From positions 1 to 34,556 of the forward strand of contig CANGHW010000048.1 in assembly GCA_947453695.1 (NCBI GenBank): 34,556 nt of DNA, in the 5' to 3' direction. A program made the translations under genes and the position numbers. Below the pieces are notes generated by a model. The model was not told the DNA's origin and did not search any database. It saw only the letters and a list, made by a program, of their open reading frames with translations. The stretch comes from Opitutia bacterium (GTDB lineage: Bacteria; Verrucomicrobiota; Verrucomicrobiia; Opitutales; Opitutaceae). Shown here in pieces: positions 1-8,771 of this stretch (its first letter is position 1; each line of letters opens with the position of its first letter).

Positions 1-2
1 CC

Positions 3-1343
3 ATGCGCGAGACCCGCTTTCAGGATGTGCGTTTTTACCGTCGCGCACTCGCCGCGGAGGAAGTTGCGCGCCTCCCCTTCGAGGAGATCGCGGCCGAGAT
101 CGTTGCGCGGCAGCCCGATCCTCGTAAGTGGTCGACCGATGAAGCCTTCATCGCCGCCGATCGCTACTTCCTCGGCGAGGTCGATCCGGTCGCCAAGTCG
201 CTCAACGCGGCCCTCGCCGCGCACGACTCCGCGTTTGAGATTTTGGCCAAGGACGGCGTCGCCACGCTCATCGCGCTCGAGAAACCCTCGCCGGCTTATT
301 CCGACATTCTCAAACGCGGCGACTACTACGCTCGCTCGGAGCGAGTCGGACCAACTCTCCCGCACGTGTTGTCGCCGCTCCCGGCCGGTGCCCCCGCCAA
401 TCGCCTTGGCCTCGCCGAATGGCTCCTTTCACCTGCGCAGCCGCTGATGGCGCGCGTCGTCGTCAACCGCATGTGGCAGGAGGTTTTTGGCCGCGGCATC
501 GTCGAAAGCGCCGGCGATTTCGGCGTGATGGGCGACCGCCCCTCGCATCCTGAATTGCTCGACTGGCTCGCGGTGGAGTTCCGTGAAAGCGGCTGGGATG
601 TGAAGAAGTTCTACCGCCTGCTCGTCACCTCCTCGACCTACCGTCAGTCTGCGAGCGTTACGCCTGAGGTCATTGCCCGCGACGGCTCCAACCGCCTGCT
701 CGCCCGCGGCCCTCGTTTCCGCATGGACGCGGAGATGCTGCGCGACAGTGCCCTCGCGACCTCCGGCCTCCTCGTCGAGAAGATCGGTGGTCCCTCGGTG
801 AAACCCTACCAGCCCGCCGGCATCTGGGAGGAAGTCGCGATGCCCGAGTCGAACACGAAAATCTACACGCCTGACAAGGGCGAGGGCCTCTACCGACGCA
901 GCGTCTATACTTTCTGGAAACGCGCCTCGGCGCCGGCGGCACTCGAGACGTTCGACGCAACGTCGCGTGAAGTCGCGTGTGTGCGTCGTGCACGCACCAA
1001 CACCCCGCTCCAGGCCTTCGTGACGATGAACGACCCGCAATGGGTCGAGGCCGCCCGCAAGCTCGCCGAGCGTGCGCTCCTCGCCGCCCCGGCCGCTGGT
1101 GCCCGCCTCGACTTCATGGCGCGCACGACGCTGAGTCGCCCGCTCTCGCCGCGCGAGTCGGATGCGCTCACGAAAACCGCGGAAAAATTCCGCGCCAAGT
1201 TTGCCGGCAATGCCGATGCCACGAAAGCCGTGCTCGCGATCGGTGACTCGCCCGTTGAGCCATCGCTCAACCCGGCCGAGCTCGCCGAGTGGACGATGGT
1301 CGCGAGCCAGTTCCTCAACCTCGACGAGTTCCTCACGAAGTAA
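3..1343 (+). CDS. DUF1553 (PSD1) domain protein, C-terminal part, 5' end cut by window
   Basis: The frame is open to the window edge, so the true start lies upstream. The first residues (FQDVRFYRRALAAEEVARL) look like the last strand of a LamG/concanavalin-type domain. The rest matches the C-terminal DUF1553 part of planctomycete/verrucomicrobial PSD1 proteins: MARVVVNRMWQEVFGRGIV, the run DFGVMGDRPSHPELLDWLA, LLVTSSTYRQS, and the TNTPLQAFVTMNDPQWVEAA block near residues 330-350. Full-length relatives carry an N-terminal c-type cytochrome domain (PSCyt1) and DUF1549, which would lie outside the window. The next gene starts 19 bp downstream and encodes a DUF1501 protein, the usual partner. The biochemical role is not established for the family; a role in periplasmic breakdown of complex sugars is often inferred from genomic context. 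Confidence 0.85.
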   Translation: MRETRFQDVRFYRRALAAEEVARLPFEEIAAEIVARQPDPRKWSTDEAFIAADRYFLGEVDPVAKSLNAALAAHDSAFEILAKDGVATLIALEKPSPAYSDILKRGDYYARSERVGPTLPHVLSPLPAGAPANRLGLAEWLLSPAQPLMARVVVNRMWQEVFGRGIVESAGDFGVMGDRPSHPELLDWLAVEFRESGWDVKKFYRLLVTSSTYRQSASVTPEVIARDGSNRLLARGPRFRMDAEMLRDSALATSGLLVEKIGGPSVKPYQPAGIWEEVAMPESNTKIYTPDKGEGLYRRSVYTFWKRASAPAALETFDATSREVACVRRARTNTPLQAFVTMNDPQWVEAARKLAERALLAAPAAGARLDFMARTTLSRPLSPRESDALTKTAEKFRAKFAGNADATKAVLAIGDSPVEPSLNPAELAEWTMVASQFLNLDEFLTK

Positions 1344-1362
1344 ATTTTGCCCCAGGCCCGCC

Positions 1363-2910
1363 ATGCACTCTCCCGATTTTCATAATTGCTCCGACCACTG
1401 CGGCGAAAATCCCACGGTCTGGGACTTGCCCGGTCTGCCCCAGAGCTTGAAGCGCGAATGGCTCACCGCCGAGACGCGCCGCCACTTCCTCGGTCGCGGC
1501 GTCAAAGCCCTCGGCGCTGCCGGCCTCGCGACGCTCCTCGGTCGCTCCGCGCCCCATTTGTTGGCCGCGGACGCGCCCGCACCCGCGGCTGGTCTGGATT
1601 TGCGCCCCCATTTCGCGCCCAAGGCAAAGCGTGCGATCTACCTCTTCATGGCCGGTGCGCCATCGCAGTTTGAGACGTGGGACTACAAACCCGCTCTCGC
1701 GCCGATGTTCGACAAGGACCTCCCCGAGTCCGTGCGCGGTGGTCAGGTGCTCACCGGTATGACGGCGAGCCAGGCGCGCCTACCGGTTGCGCCGAGTCTC
1801 TACAAGTTTGCGCAGCACGGAAAATCCGGCACGTGGGTCTCGGAGCTGCTGCCCCACACCGCCAAGGTCGTCGACGACCTTTGTGTTATCAAATCGCTGC
1901 ACACCGAAGCGATCAACCACGAGCCTGCGATCCTCTCGATCACCACGGGAAATATGTTCCCCGGTAAGCCGTCCCTCGGTGCGTGGCTCTCCTACGGTCT
2001 CGGTGCGATCAATGACGAGTTGCCCACTTTTGTCGTGATGACGTCGAAGATGCCCGTGCGCACCAACGTGCAGGCGCTCTCCAACCGCCTTTGGTCCTCC
2101 GGCTTTCTCTCGCCCGAGCACGCCGCCGTCTCACTGCGCTCCGGCGCCGATCCCGTCCTGTATCTCAACAACCCGACTGGCATCGATGGCGAGGTCCGCC
2201 GCGCGATGATCGACGGCGTCAACAGCCTCAACAGCGATCTCTTCAACCGCGTCGGCGATCCGGAAATCAACGCCCGCATCGCCCAATACGAGATGGCGTT
2301 CCGCATGCAGACCTCCGTGCCTGAGTTGACGGATTTCTCTGACGAGCCCGCGTCCACGTGGGAACTCTACGGACCGAAGGCGAAGGAACCCGGCACCTAT
2401 GCCTACAACTGCCTGATGGCGCGTCGCCTTGCCGAGCGCGGAGTGCGTTTCTCGCAGGTCTTTCTTCGCACGTGGGACAATCACTCCCAGCTCCCCGAGC
2501 GCATCAAAATCATGTGCGGAGACTCCGACCAAGCGACCGCCGCCCTCATCACCGACCTTAAGCAGCGCGGCATGCTCGACGACACACTCGTCGTCTGGGG
2601 CGGAGAGTTTGGCCGCACCGTTTACTCGCAGGGCACGCTCACGCCGACCAACTATGGTCGCGACCATCACCCCCGCTGCTTCAGCATGTGGATGGCCGGC
2701 GGCGGCGTGAAGCCTGGCATCTCTTACGGCGAGACCGATGACTTCTCCTACAATATCGTGAAGGACCCCGTGCACATCCGCGATCTCCACGCCACGATCT
2801 TCAACCAGTTCGGCATCGATCACAATCGCCTCAGTTTCAAATTCCAGGGTCTCGACCAGAAGCTCACCGGCGTCCTCCCGTCCCGCGTCATCAATGAAAT
2901 CCTGGCCTAA
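1363..2910 (+). CDS. DUF1501 domain protein, Tat-exported
   Basis: 515 aa. I chose the ATG at 1363, 19 bp after the DUF1553 stop; an upstream in-frame start would run deep into that gene. Residues 38-46 (TRRHFLGRG) form a twin-arginine motif followed by a hydrophobic stretch (VKALGAAGLATLLG), so the protein is probably folded in the cytoplasm and exported by Tat. DUF1501 has an alkaline phosphatase/sulfatase-like fold. Recognisable family blocks are FMAGAPSQFETWDYKP, HTEAINHEPA, TWDNHSQ, the metal-site-like DDTLVVWGGEFGRT and GRDHHPRCFSMWMAGGG. It is co-directional with its neighbours and its last 17 bp overlap the following cytochrome gene, which argues for one operon. The enzymatic activity is unknown; the DUF1553/DUF1501 pairing is characteristic of Planctomycetota and Verrucomicrobiota. 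Confidence 0.92.
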   Translation: MHSPDFHNCSDHCGENPTVWDLPGLPQSLKREWLTAETRRHFLGRGVKALGAAGLATLLGRSAPHLLAADAPAPAAGLDLRPHFAPKAKRAIYLFMAGAPSQFETWDYKPALAPMFDKDLPESVRGGQVLTGMTASQARLPVAPSLYKFAQHGKSGTWVSELLPHTAKVVDDLCVIKSLHTEAINHEPAILSITTGNMFPGKPSLGAWLSYGLGAINDELPTFVVMTSKMPVRTNVQALSNRLWSSGFLSPEHAAVSLRSGADPVLYLNNPTGIDGEVRRAMIDGVNSLNSDLFNRVGDPEINARIAQYEMAFRMQTSVPELTDFSDEPASTWELYGPKAKEPGTYAYNCLMARRLAERGVRFSQVFLRTWDNHSQLPERIKIMCGDSDQATAALITDLKQRGMLDDTLVVWGGEFGRTVYSQGTLTPTNYGRDHHPRCFSMWMAGGGVKPGISYGETDDFSYNIVKDPVHIRDLHATIFNQFGIDHNRLSFKFQGLDQKLTGVLPSRVINEILA

Positions 2911-3781
2911 TTTTCTCCGCTGTCCCGCGTGGTCTGCTCTCTGCGCGTTCGGGGCCTTGGCTACATTCGTCCGGGGCGAGGATAGTTTCTATGCCCAGCG
3001 GGTCGCGCCGATCCTTGATAAGAACTGCGTCGTCTGCCACGGGGCCAAAAAACAGAAAGGCGACCTGCGCCTCGACTCGTTCGCCGAGCTCGTGAAAGGC
3101 GGGAAAAACGGCGCGGTCGTCAAAGCCGGTGATCCGAAAGACAGCGAGCTCTACGTTCGCGTGACCCTGCACCCCGAGGACGAGGATTTCATGCCGGCCG
3201 ACAGCAAGCCCCCGCTAAAGCCAGCCGAAGTGAAGGTGCTCGAACTCTGGATCGCCGCCGGAGCTGACGACCGCACGCCTGCTTCTGCCGTCAAAGGTGC
3301 GCCTGCGCTCGCTGCGCCCAAGGCACCGACACCTGCGCTCACGGCTGATTGGCAACCACGTCGCGCGGAGATTGCTGCGCTGGAAAAAACGCTGGGCATA
3401 CGCCTCGTGCCCCGCTCGCGTCTCGGCACGGATGGACTGGTGCTCCGCACGGCGAGCGCGCCCGGGCTCTGTGATGATGCCACGCTCGCGAAACTCGCGC
3501 CGGTCGCCGATCTGATCGTCGAGGCCGAGTTGGCTCGCACCAAGGTCACCGACGCCGGCCTCGCGGCACTCGCAACGTTTGTCGAGTTGCGCACCCTCGA
3601 TCTGACTCGCACTGCCGTCACGTCGACGGGCGTGGCCAAGCTCGTTACCTTGAAGAAACTCGAGTCGCTCAACCTCACGGCGACTGCCGTGGACGAGGCG
3701 GGCATCGCCCCTCTGAAGTCGCTCCCGGCGCTCAAGCAAACCTGGCTCTTCGGCACGAAAGTCGGCGCAGCTGCTCCTTGA
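2894..3781 (+). CDS. Secreted PSCyt1-type c-type cytochrome with leucine-rich repeats
   Basis: 295 aa. The start lies inside the DUF1501 gene (17-bp overlap), suggesting translational coupling. Residues 1-28 look like a signal peptide (hydrophobic ALCAFGALATFV). Residues 45-49 (CVVCH) are a haem-c attachment site in a typical PSCyt1 setting: FYAQRVAPILDKNCVVCHG, KKQKGDLRLDSF, then DEDFMPADSKPPL, which supplies a methionine that could be the distal haem ligand, and LELWIAAGA. After an Ala/Pro linker (about 130-150), residues 205-290 contain leucine-rich repeats such as TDAGLAALATFVELRTLDL and its neighbours, in the VTDAGL style frequent in planctomycete proteins. It is probably periplasmic and works with the two upstream gene products. 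Its electron partner is not evident. Confidence 0.85.
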   Translation: MKSWPNFLRCPAWSALCAFGALATFVRGEDSFYAQRVAPILDKNCVVCHGAKKQKGDLRLDSFAELVKGGKNGAVVKAGDPKDSELYVRVTLHPEDEDFMPADSKPPLKPAEVKVLELWIAAGADDRTPASAVKGAPALAAPKAPTPALTADWQPRRAEIAALEKTLGIRLVPRSRLGTDGLVLRTASAPGLCDDATLAKLAPVADLIVEAELARTKVTDAGLAALATFVELRTLDLTRTAVTSTGVAKLVTLKKLESLNLTATAVDEAGIAPLKSLPALKQTWLFGTKVGAAAP

Positions 3782-3793
3782 ATGGGTCTGAAT

Positions 3794-3825
3794 GGTCCGG
3801 TTCACCTGCAGTGGGAAGCCGGACC
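3794..3825. terminator. Hairpin between convergent genes
   Basis: GGTCCGG (3794-3800) and CCGGACC (3819-3825) are perfect 7-bp complements, with TTC/GAA extending the stem across a one-base bulge. The hairpin lies 12 bp after the cytochrome stop and before the 3' end of the convergent PEP-CTERM pseudogene. No T-tract follows on either strand, so this is only a candidate transcription end signal. Confidence 0.35.
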
Positions 3826-3858
3826 GTGGAAGCCGGGTTCTCGATGGCCGGAAATCGT

Positions 3859-4668
3859 TTACCGTCGACTTTGTCGCCGCCGCCATAGGACTGCCCCGAT
3901 GAGTCCTCCAGCGCCCATTCATGCCCCCACCGTCGCTGGTTCGGGAATTGTGGTGGGCGCACTTGTGACCCTGCCGGAGGCGATCTGGGCTCCGCTCAGG
4001 GCGCCTTTGTAGATCACGAGGGAGTCGATGCGGCCCGATCTCTGTTTGCTTCGGCTGTTGTCATCTTTGAAAAACCATAGGATCGATTGGTTGGAGACCG
4101 CGTTGGAGACGCCAATATCTCCAGTGTTGCTGAAGCTGATAATCGGGGTGAAGTTGTTGCCCACGTAGGCATTTACAGTGCGGGAACTTGAGCGAGTGAG
4201 CACGACGTCGAGGCTAGTATTGGCGGTTGTGGATCCGGAGGAGCCCGAGGCGTTATAGAATTTGAAGGCGGAGTTGAGGGTGTAGAAACCGCTGTCGGAA
4301 CTGAGATTTTTGAAATCGCCGATCTTTTGATAGCCGCTGAGCGAATCGGAGCTGAACCGCAGCGCTATGGTAGACACGCTTTGCGATCCGACCTCACTCA
4401 CGAAACCTAGTCCCTGTCCTGCGCTGAAGGTATAGTAGCCGTTCGTGGTGGCGAGGCTGCCGCCTTAGGGATTGGTCAGCGTCGCCGAACCAACGAAGTC
4501 TTTCAGATTGCCGATGAAATAGTAGGCGTGGACGAGCGACTGAGCTCTCGCACCTAGGGAAGATAAAATGAATGCAACGGTAAGAAATGTGCGGAGAAAG
4601 TGACGACTTATAGCGAAAATCAGCGCGCTGATAAGCTCGGAGTTAAACACCCATGGATCAAGTGCCAA
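3859..4668 (-). pseudogene. PEP-CTERM LamG-like protein gene, broken by two in-frame stops
   Basis: One minus-strand frame runs from 4668 to 3859 and is interrupted only by TAA at 4465-4467 and TGA at 3919-3921. Before the first stop there is a signal peptide (FLRTFLTVAFILSSLGARAQ) followed by SLVHAYYFIGNLKDFVGSA, the start of a LamG-like jelly roll. The same frame continues with GGSLATTNGYYTFSAGQGLG, a jelly-roll body and the terminal strand RIDSLVIYKGALSGAQIASG. It then reads IPEPATVGA, the TGA, MGAGGLIGAVLW and RRRQSRR, which is a PEP-CTERM tripartite tail (PEP motif, short TM, basic end) split at its TM. An intact protein would be exported and anchored or processed by an exosortase. The only clear start is TTG at 4668 (GTG inside is possible), so the start may also have decayed. 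Two substitutions without frameshift suggest recent loss; sequencing error is less likely to hit the same frame twice. Confidence 0.75.
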
Positions 4669-4806
4669 CGGATGTTTGTTCTATGTGAAATTGCCTATAA
4701 AAACGTCCGGGCATGTAGATGTTTAAGCCTGGACAGAGCTCTCGGGGCGCCGGTTCGCTCCGTTGACATACTGAGTCGTTGGGCGCTCCCTTCAGCGGAC
4801 TTCGCC

Positions 4807-5454
4807 ATGCGGATTTTCCTGCTGATTTTTGTTTGTAGCTTCTTCTCCTCTGCCTCGCTCGCAGCGGAACCGCGCAATATCGATGAGCTGAAGAACGAGA
4901 TTCGGGCCTATGTGCAGTCGGGCGAATATGCCGCGGCGATGGCGGCAGAGGCGGCGAGAGCTGATGCCTGGTTGATTGCTCGGGCGGCGCAGCGAACCAG
5001 CGGGGAGCGTCTCGCGGTCGTTTTCGATTTGGATGAGACGCTGTGGTCCAACTGGGCGTTCATCGCAGAGGAGGATATCGGCGGGAGCGATGCCCGCTGG
5101 AATGCTTGGATGGCCCAAGGCAAAGCGACGGCGATTGAGCCGGTCCGTGCGGTCTATCGCACGGCGCGCCGCCTCGGCATCGAGATATTCTTCATCACCG
5201 GCCGTCGCGAACGCCTACGCGAGGCGACCGAACGAAATCTCCGTGCGATCGATTGTGCCGAGTGCGCGGCACTCATCATGAAGCCGGACGCATGGAAGGG
5301 CACTGCGACTGCGTTCAAGACGGCGGAGCGCGAAAAGATCGTGCGCCGCGGCTTCGTGATTGTGGCCAGTTTGGGCGATCAGGTGAGCGACCTCGTGGGT
5401 GGCCACGCCGAAAGAACCTTCAAGTTTCCCGATCCTTTTTATTTTACGCCCTGA
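4807..5454 (+). CDS. Secreted HAD-superfamily (subfamily IIIB) acid phosphatase
   Basis: 215 aa from the ATG at 4807; the frame is open further upstream, but this start gives a clean signal peptide (RIFLLIFVCSFFSSASLAA, cut after about residue 20). HAD motif I is VVFDLDETLWSNW with D74, D76 and T78; motif II is FFITGRRE with T131; a lysine around 171-177 (FKTAEREK) fits motif III; motif IV is ASLGDQVSDL with D191 and D195. This order matches class-B-like/plant vegetative-storage-type acid phosphatases (PF03767), which hydrolyse phosphomonoesters outside the cytoplasm. No lipobox cysteine is visible, so it is more likely soluble periplasmic than an e(P4)-type lipoprotein. It stands alone, divergent from the PEP-CTERM pseudogene and 375 bp before the nuo operon. 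The natural substrate is unknown. Confidence 0.85.
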   Translation: MRIFLLIFVCSFFSSASLAAEPRNIDELKNEIRAYVQSGEYAAAMAAEAARADAWLIARAAQRTSGERLAVVFDLDETLWSNWAFIAEEDIGGSDARWNAWMAQGKATAIEPVRAVYRTARRLGIEIFFITGRRERLREATERNLRAIDCAECAALIMKPDAWKGTATAFKTAEREKIVRRGFVIVASLGDQVSDLVGGHAERTFKFPDPFYFTP

Positions 5455-5829
5455 AAGCGCGATACCGCGCGAACTGGACGAGGGATACGGTTACCGCGCA
5501 GGGTGGGGTATGCCCTTGAGGGCCGATCGCGCGATCCTGCTGGTGTAGATGTCGGGTCGCTCGGTGAGGCGCGGGGCGTCGAATGGCGTTTTCAGTTTCG
5601 TGCGAGCGCGGGAAATTTAGGCGCTTTGACCGGATTGCGTGCGATATTTCGATGATCAGGACAATCGGGGGCGTTGGTGGCCGTAGGGTTGACCGCAAGC
5701 GAAGCGCGGCTTTTGCCGCCGCCGGTTGCGGCTTCTAACCCGGATGATGGCCGGAAGTTTTTGGAAAACCGTCTTGCGCGGGCCCGGCATGGCACCAACC
5801 CTGCGGACGACTCTAAACTTTGCTAACGC
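5455..5829. other. Non-coding gap upstream of the nuo operon
   Basis: No convincing reading frame is present on either strand, and in particular nothing resembling NuoA, which usually precedes nuoB. TTGACC occurs twice (around 5626 and 5689) but without a good -10 at the right spacing. A TAAACT at 5814-5819 lies just upstream of the nuoB start and could be a -10, which would give an almost leaderless transcript. The operon promoter is presumably in this gap, but I cannot place it with confidence. Confidence 0.5.
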
Positions 5830-6354
5830 ATGTCCACCATGGTCACCTCCAACACTGAACTGGCTTTCAACGGCAAGATTGAGGGCGAGGTCATAGTGTC
5901 TCGGGCCGATGCGGTTATTAACTGGATCCGGACCAACTCCGTTTGGCCGATGCCGATGGGTTTGGCCTGCTGCGCCATCGAACTCATGGCGGTGGGCAAT
6001 GGTCGGTTCGATATCGCGCGCTTTGGCGCCGAGGTAATGCGCTTTTCGCCCCGCCAGGCGGACTGCATGATCGTCGCCGGAACGGTGACCTACAAAATGG
6101 CTCCGGTGGTGCGGCGCATTTACGACCAGATGACGTCGCCCAAGTGGGTCATCGCGATGGGCGCATGCGCCAGCTCCGGTGGTATGTATCGCAGCTATGC
6201 CACGCTCCAGGGCGTGGATCGCATCATCCCGGTCGACGTCTACGTGAGCGGGTGCCCTCCTCGTCCCGAGGCGCTGCTCGATGCGTTGATCAAGCTGCAG
6301 AGCAAGATCAAGACCGAGCACTCGGCCGGGCAGCTCTTCACCGCTTCGACTTAA
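5830..6354 (+). CDS. nuoB: NADH-quinone oxidoreductase subunit B
   Basis: 174 aa, normal length for NuoB. This subunit of the complex I Q-module binds cluster N2, the last iron-sulfur centre before quinone. The ligands are visible: C47 and C48 in [11 protein letters not shown]113 in MGACASSGG and C142 in VSGCPPRPE. The start is the ATG at 5830; an in-frame ATG three codons later is possible. There is no Shine-Dalgarno sequence (CTAACGC precedes the ATG). It is the first gene of the cluster; the customary upstream partner nuoA is missing. The next gene, nuoC, begins 30 bp after the stop. Confidence 0.97.
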   Translation: MSTMVTSNTELAFNGKIEGEVIVSRADAVINWIRTNSVWPMPMGLACCAIELMAVGNGRFDIARFGAEVMRFSPRQADCMIVAGTVTYKMAPVVRRIYDQMTSPKWVIAMGACASSGGMYRSYATLQGVDRIIPVDVYVSGCPPRPEALLDALIKLQSKIKTEHSAGQLFTAST

Positions 6355-6384
6355 GCCCGCATCGCGATCCTCCCACACTTCACG

Positions 6385-7014
6385 ATGTCTGCTTCCGCTG
6401 ACGCCATCACCGCCCTCAAGGCCAAATTCCCGCAGGTCACCGACCGTGCCAGCCGCGACTGCCCGGCGGTCGACGTGCCGACGGCCGAATTACTCGCGGT
6501 GTTGAAGACGCTGCGCGATGAGTACGCGTTCGATCTCCTTTCAGATGTGACCGCGATCGATTGGGCGGAGGGAGCCTCGCCGCGGTTCACGGCTGTGTAT
6601 CACCTCTATTCTACTACCTCGAACGCCGCCGTGCGCGTGGCGACCCCTTGCACCGGCGATGACGCTGCGCCCACCGTGCCGAGCGTGGTTCCGCTCTGGC
6701 CCGGCGCTAATTGGCATGAGCGCGAGACCTACGACATGTTTGGCATCAAGTTTGAGGGGCATCCTGACCTCCGCCGCATCTTGATGTGGGACGGCTATCC
6801 CTATCACCCGCTGCGCAAGGAGTTCCCGCTGGCGGGAATCGAGACGGCGTTGCCGGACTTGGAGATCGCCGAAGAGACCAAGGCCAAGGTTATCCCAGCC
6901 CCGATGGCCGGTGGCCCCTTCGTTGCTTCGGTCGGCGAGATGAATCTCACCGAGGCCGAACCGCGGGCCAAAGACGAGAGCTGGAACGAGCGTAGCGAGA
7001 AACCCGGAGCCTGA
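6385..7014 (+). CDS. nuoC: NADH-quinone oxidoreductase subunit C (30 kDa)
   Basis: 209 aa, a separate NuoC and not a NuoCD fusion. The family signature lies at residues 110-148: WHERETYDMFGIKFEGHPDL followed by RRILMWDGYPYHPLRKEFPL. The subunit is a peripheral component of the Q-module and packs against NuoD. The N-terminal third (residues 1-60) is a variable alpha/beta region, and about 60 residues after the signature form an extended tail (EIAEETKAKVIPAPMAGGPF) ending in a charged stretch. It lies 12 bp upstream of nuoD in the same operon. Confidence 0.96.
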   Translation: MSASADAITALKAKFPQVTDRASRDCPAVDVPTAELLAVLKTLRDEYAFDLLSDVTAIDWAEGASPRFTAVYHLYSTTSNAAVRVATPCTGDDAAPTVPSVVPLWPGANWHERETYDMFGIKFEGHPDLRRILMWDGYPYHPLRKEFPLAGIETALPDLEIAEETKAKVIPAPMAGGPFVASVGEMNLTEAEPRAKDESWNERSEKPGA

Positions 7015-7026
7015 TTTATCGACGCC

Positions 7027-8259
7027 ATGGCCACTGATTTTGCCTTTCCAGACAGCGCGGCCAAAGCCGCCGGCGCCGAGCAGGAATTCGCGCCCGAGAA
7101 AATGTCCCTCTCCATGGGGCCGTCGCACCCGTCCACCCACGGCGTCCTGCGTCTCCAGATGGAACTCGACGGCGAGGTGCTGACGAAGTGCGATCCGATC
7201 GTCGGCTATCTGCACCGCGGCGACGAAAAGATCGCCGAGAACATGACCTACAACCAGTTCGTGCCCTACACGGACCGGTTGGACTACCTTGCGCCGCTCG
7301 CCAACAACATGGCTTACGCCATCGCGGTCGAGCGTCTCGCCGGACTCGAAGTCCCAGCGCGGTGCCAGGCGATCCGCGTGCTCACGGCCGAGATGGCCCG
7401 CATCTCCGCGCATTTGATGGGACTCGGCGCTTTCGGCCTCGATGTCGGCGCATGGAGCGTGCTGGTGCATTCACTCAATCAGCGCGAACACCTCTACAAA
7501 CTCTTCGAAGAGCTCACCGGCGCGCGGTTCACCACGAGTTATACCCGCATTGGCGGCGTCAGCCGTGATATTCCCGACGGTTGGTTGGGCCGCGTGATTG
7601 CGTTCTGTGACCAGTTCGAGCCGGCGCTGGAGGAAACGCTCTCGCTCCTCACTCGTAACAAGATCTTCCAAGACCGCACCGTCGGGGTCGGCATCATTAC
7701 CAAAGAGGACGCGCTCGCTTACGGTCTTACGGGTCCAAATCTCCGCGGTTCGGGCGTCGCATTCGATCTGCGCAAGGACAAGCCCTACTCGGGTTACGAG
7801 CAGTATGAGTTCGATGTCCCCGTCGGCTCCAAGGGAGACAGCTACGACCGTTATCTCTGTCGCGGCGAGGAAATGCGCCAATCCGTCCGCCTTATCCGTC
7901 AGGTTGTCGCCAAGTTCCCGAGTGGTGACTGGTATGCGAAGGACGCCCGCAAGATTTTCGCGCCGCCGAAGGACAAGATCCTGACCTCGATGGAGGAGTT
8001 GATTCAAAACTTCATGATCGTGACCGAGGGTCCGCAAATCCCGGCAGGTGAGGTTTACTTCGAGGCGGAGAATCCCAAGGGTGCTCTCGGCTTCTACATC
8101 GTGAGCAAGGGCGGCGGCGTTCCTTGGCGCATGAAGATCCGCTCCCCTTCGTTCTGCAATTTGTCCATTCTGCCCAAGGTCTGCGTCGGCACCATGATGT
8201 CCGATGTCGTCACGCTGCTCGGCTCGCTCGACTTCGTGATGGGTGAGTGCGACCGCTAA
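7027..8259 (+). CDS. nuoD: NADH-quinone oxidoreductase subunit D (49 kDa)
   Basis: 410 aa, typical length. It forms the quinone-binding cavity with NuoB. MSLSMGPSHPSTHGVLRLQM at residues 26-45 contains the conserved histidines H34 and H38 at the quinone headgroup site. Other family blocks are IVGYLHRGDEKIAENMTYNQ, TSYTRIGGVSRDIPDGW and the terminal DFVMGECDR, close to the usual GEVDR end. About 25 variable residues precede the conserved core. It is in the nuo operon, 12 bp after nuoC and 21 bp before nuoE. Confidence 0.97.
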   Translation: MATDFAFPDSAAKAAGAEQEFAPEKMSLSMGPSHPSTHGVLRLQMELDGEVLTKCDPIVGYLHRGDEKIAENMTYNQFVPYTDRLDYLAPLANNMAYAIAVERLAGLEVPARCQAIRVLTAEMARISAHLMGLGAFGLDVGAWSVLVHSLNQREHLYKLFEELTGARFTTSYTRIGGVSRDIPDGWLGRVIAFCDQFEPALEETLSLLTRNKIFQDRTVGVGIITKEDALAYGLTGPNLRGSGVAFDLRKDKPYSGYEQYEFDVPVGSKGDSYDRYLCRGEEMRQSVRLIRQVVAKFPSGDWYAKDARKIFAPPKDKILTSMEELIQNFMIVTEGPQIPAGEVYFEAENPKGALGFYIVSKGGGVPWRMKIRSPSFCNLSILPKVCVGTMMSDVVTLLGSLDFVMGECDR

Positions 8260-8280
8260 GTTTTCCGCGAATCCAGCTCG

Positions 8281-8766
8281 ATGAATCTCAAGCCCGCCAC
8301 TCTCCAAAGCATCGACGAGGTAATCACGCATTACCCGGTGAAGCGCAGCGCCACGCTCCCGTTGCTGCACCTCATTCAAGAGGACATTGGCTATCTTCCT
8401 CCGGACACGTGCGAGTGGGTCGCGGCGAAACTCGAGCTCCAGCCGATCAACGTGCTCGAGGTCGTCACCTTCTACCCGATGTTCCGGCAGAAGCCGATTG
8501 GTCGCCGGCACATTAAAGTCTGCCGCACGCTCTCTTGCGCGCTCATGGGCGGCTACAAGACCTGCGAGCAGTTCGAGAAGGAATTCAACACGCACCGGGG
8601 CGAAGTCTCACCGGACGGCGAGGTGACGGTCGATTTTGTCGAGTGCCTCGCCAGCTGCGGCACTGCGCCGGTGGTCCTCATCGACGACGACCTCCATGAG
8701 AAGGTTGATTGCGCGAAAGCGAAACAGCTCAGCGATCAGATCAAAGCCGAAGCGAAGAAACGCTAA
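8281..8766 (+). CDS. nuoE: NADH-quinone oxidoreductase subunit E (24 kDa, 2Fe-2S)
   Basis: 161 aa, a thioredoxin-like [2Fe-2S] protein of the NADH dehydrogenase module (cluster N1a). The four ligands follow the family spacing: C81 and C86 (VCRTLSCALMG, C-x4-C), then C122 and C126 (VECLASCGTAP, C-x3-C). The N-terminal helical part ends in LELQPINVLEVVTFYPMF, typical of NuoE. The next gene, nuoF, starts 5 bp after the stop, consistent with the tight NuoE-NuoF partnership. Confidence 0.96.
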   Translation: MNLKPATLQSIDEVITHYPVKRSATLPLLHLIQEDIGYLPPDTCEWVAAKLELQPINVLEVVTFYPMFRQKPIGRRHIKVCRTLSCALMGGYKTCEQFEKEFNTHRGEVSPDGEVTVDFVECLASCGTAPVVLIDDDLHEKVDCAKAKQLSDQIKAEAKKR

Positions 8767-8771
8767 TCACC

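Noticed and set aside
5626..5700. Sigma-70 promoter with TTGACC before nuoB
   Set aside because: Neither TTGACC has a recognisable -10 at 16-18 bp spacing.
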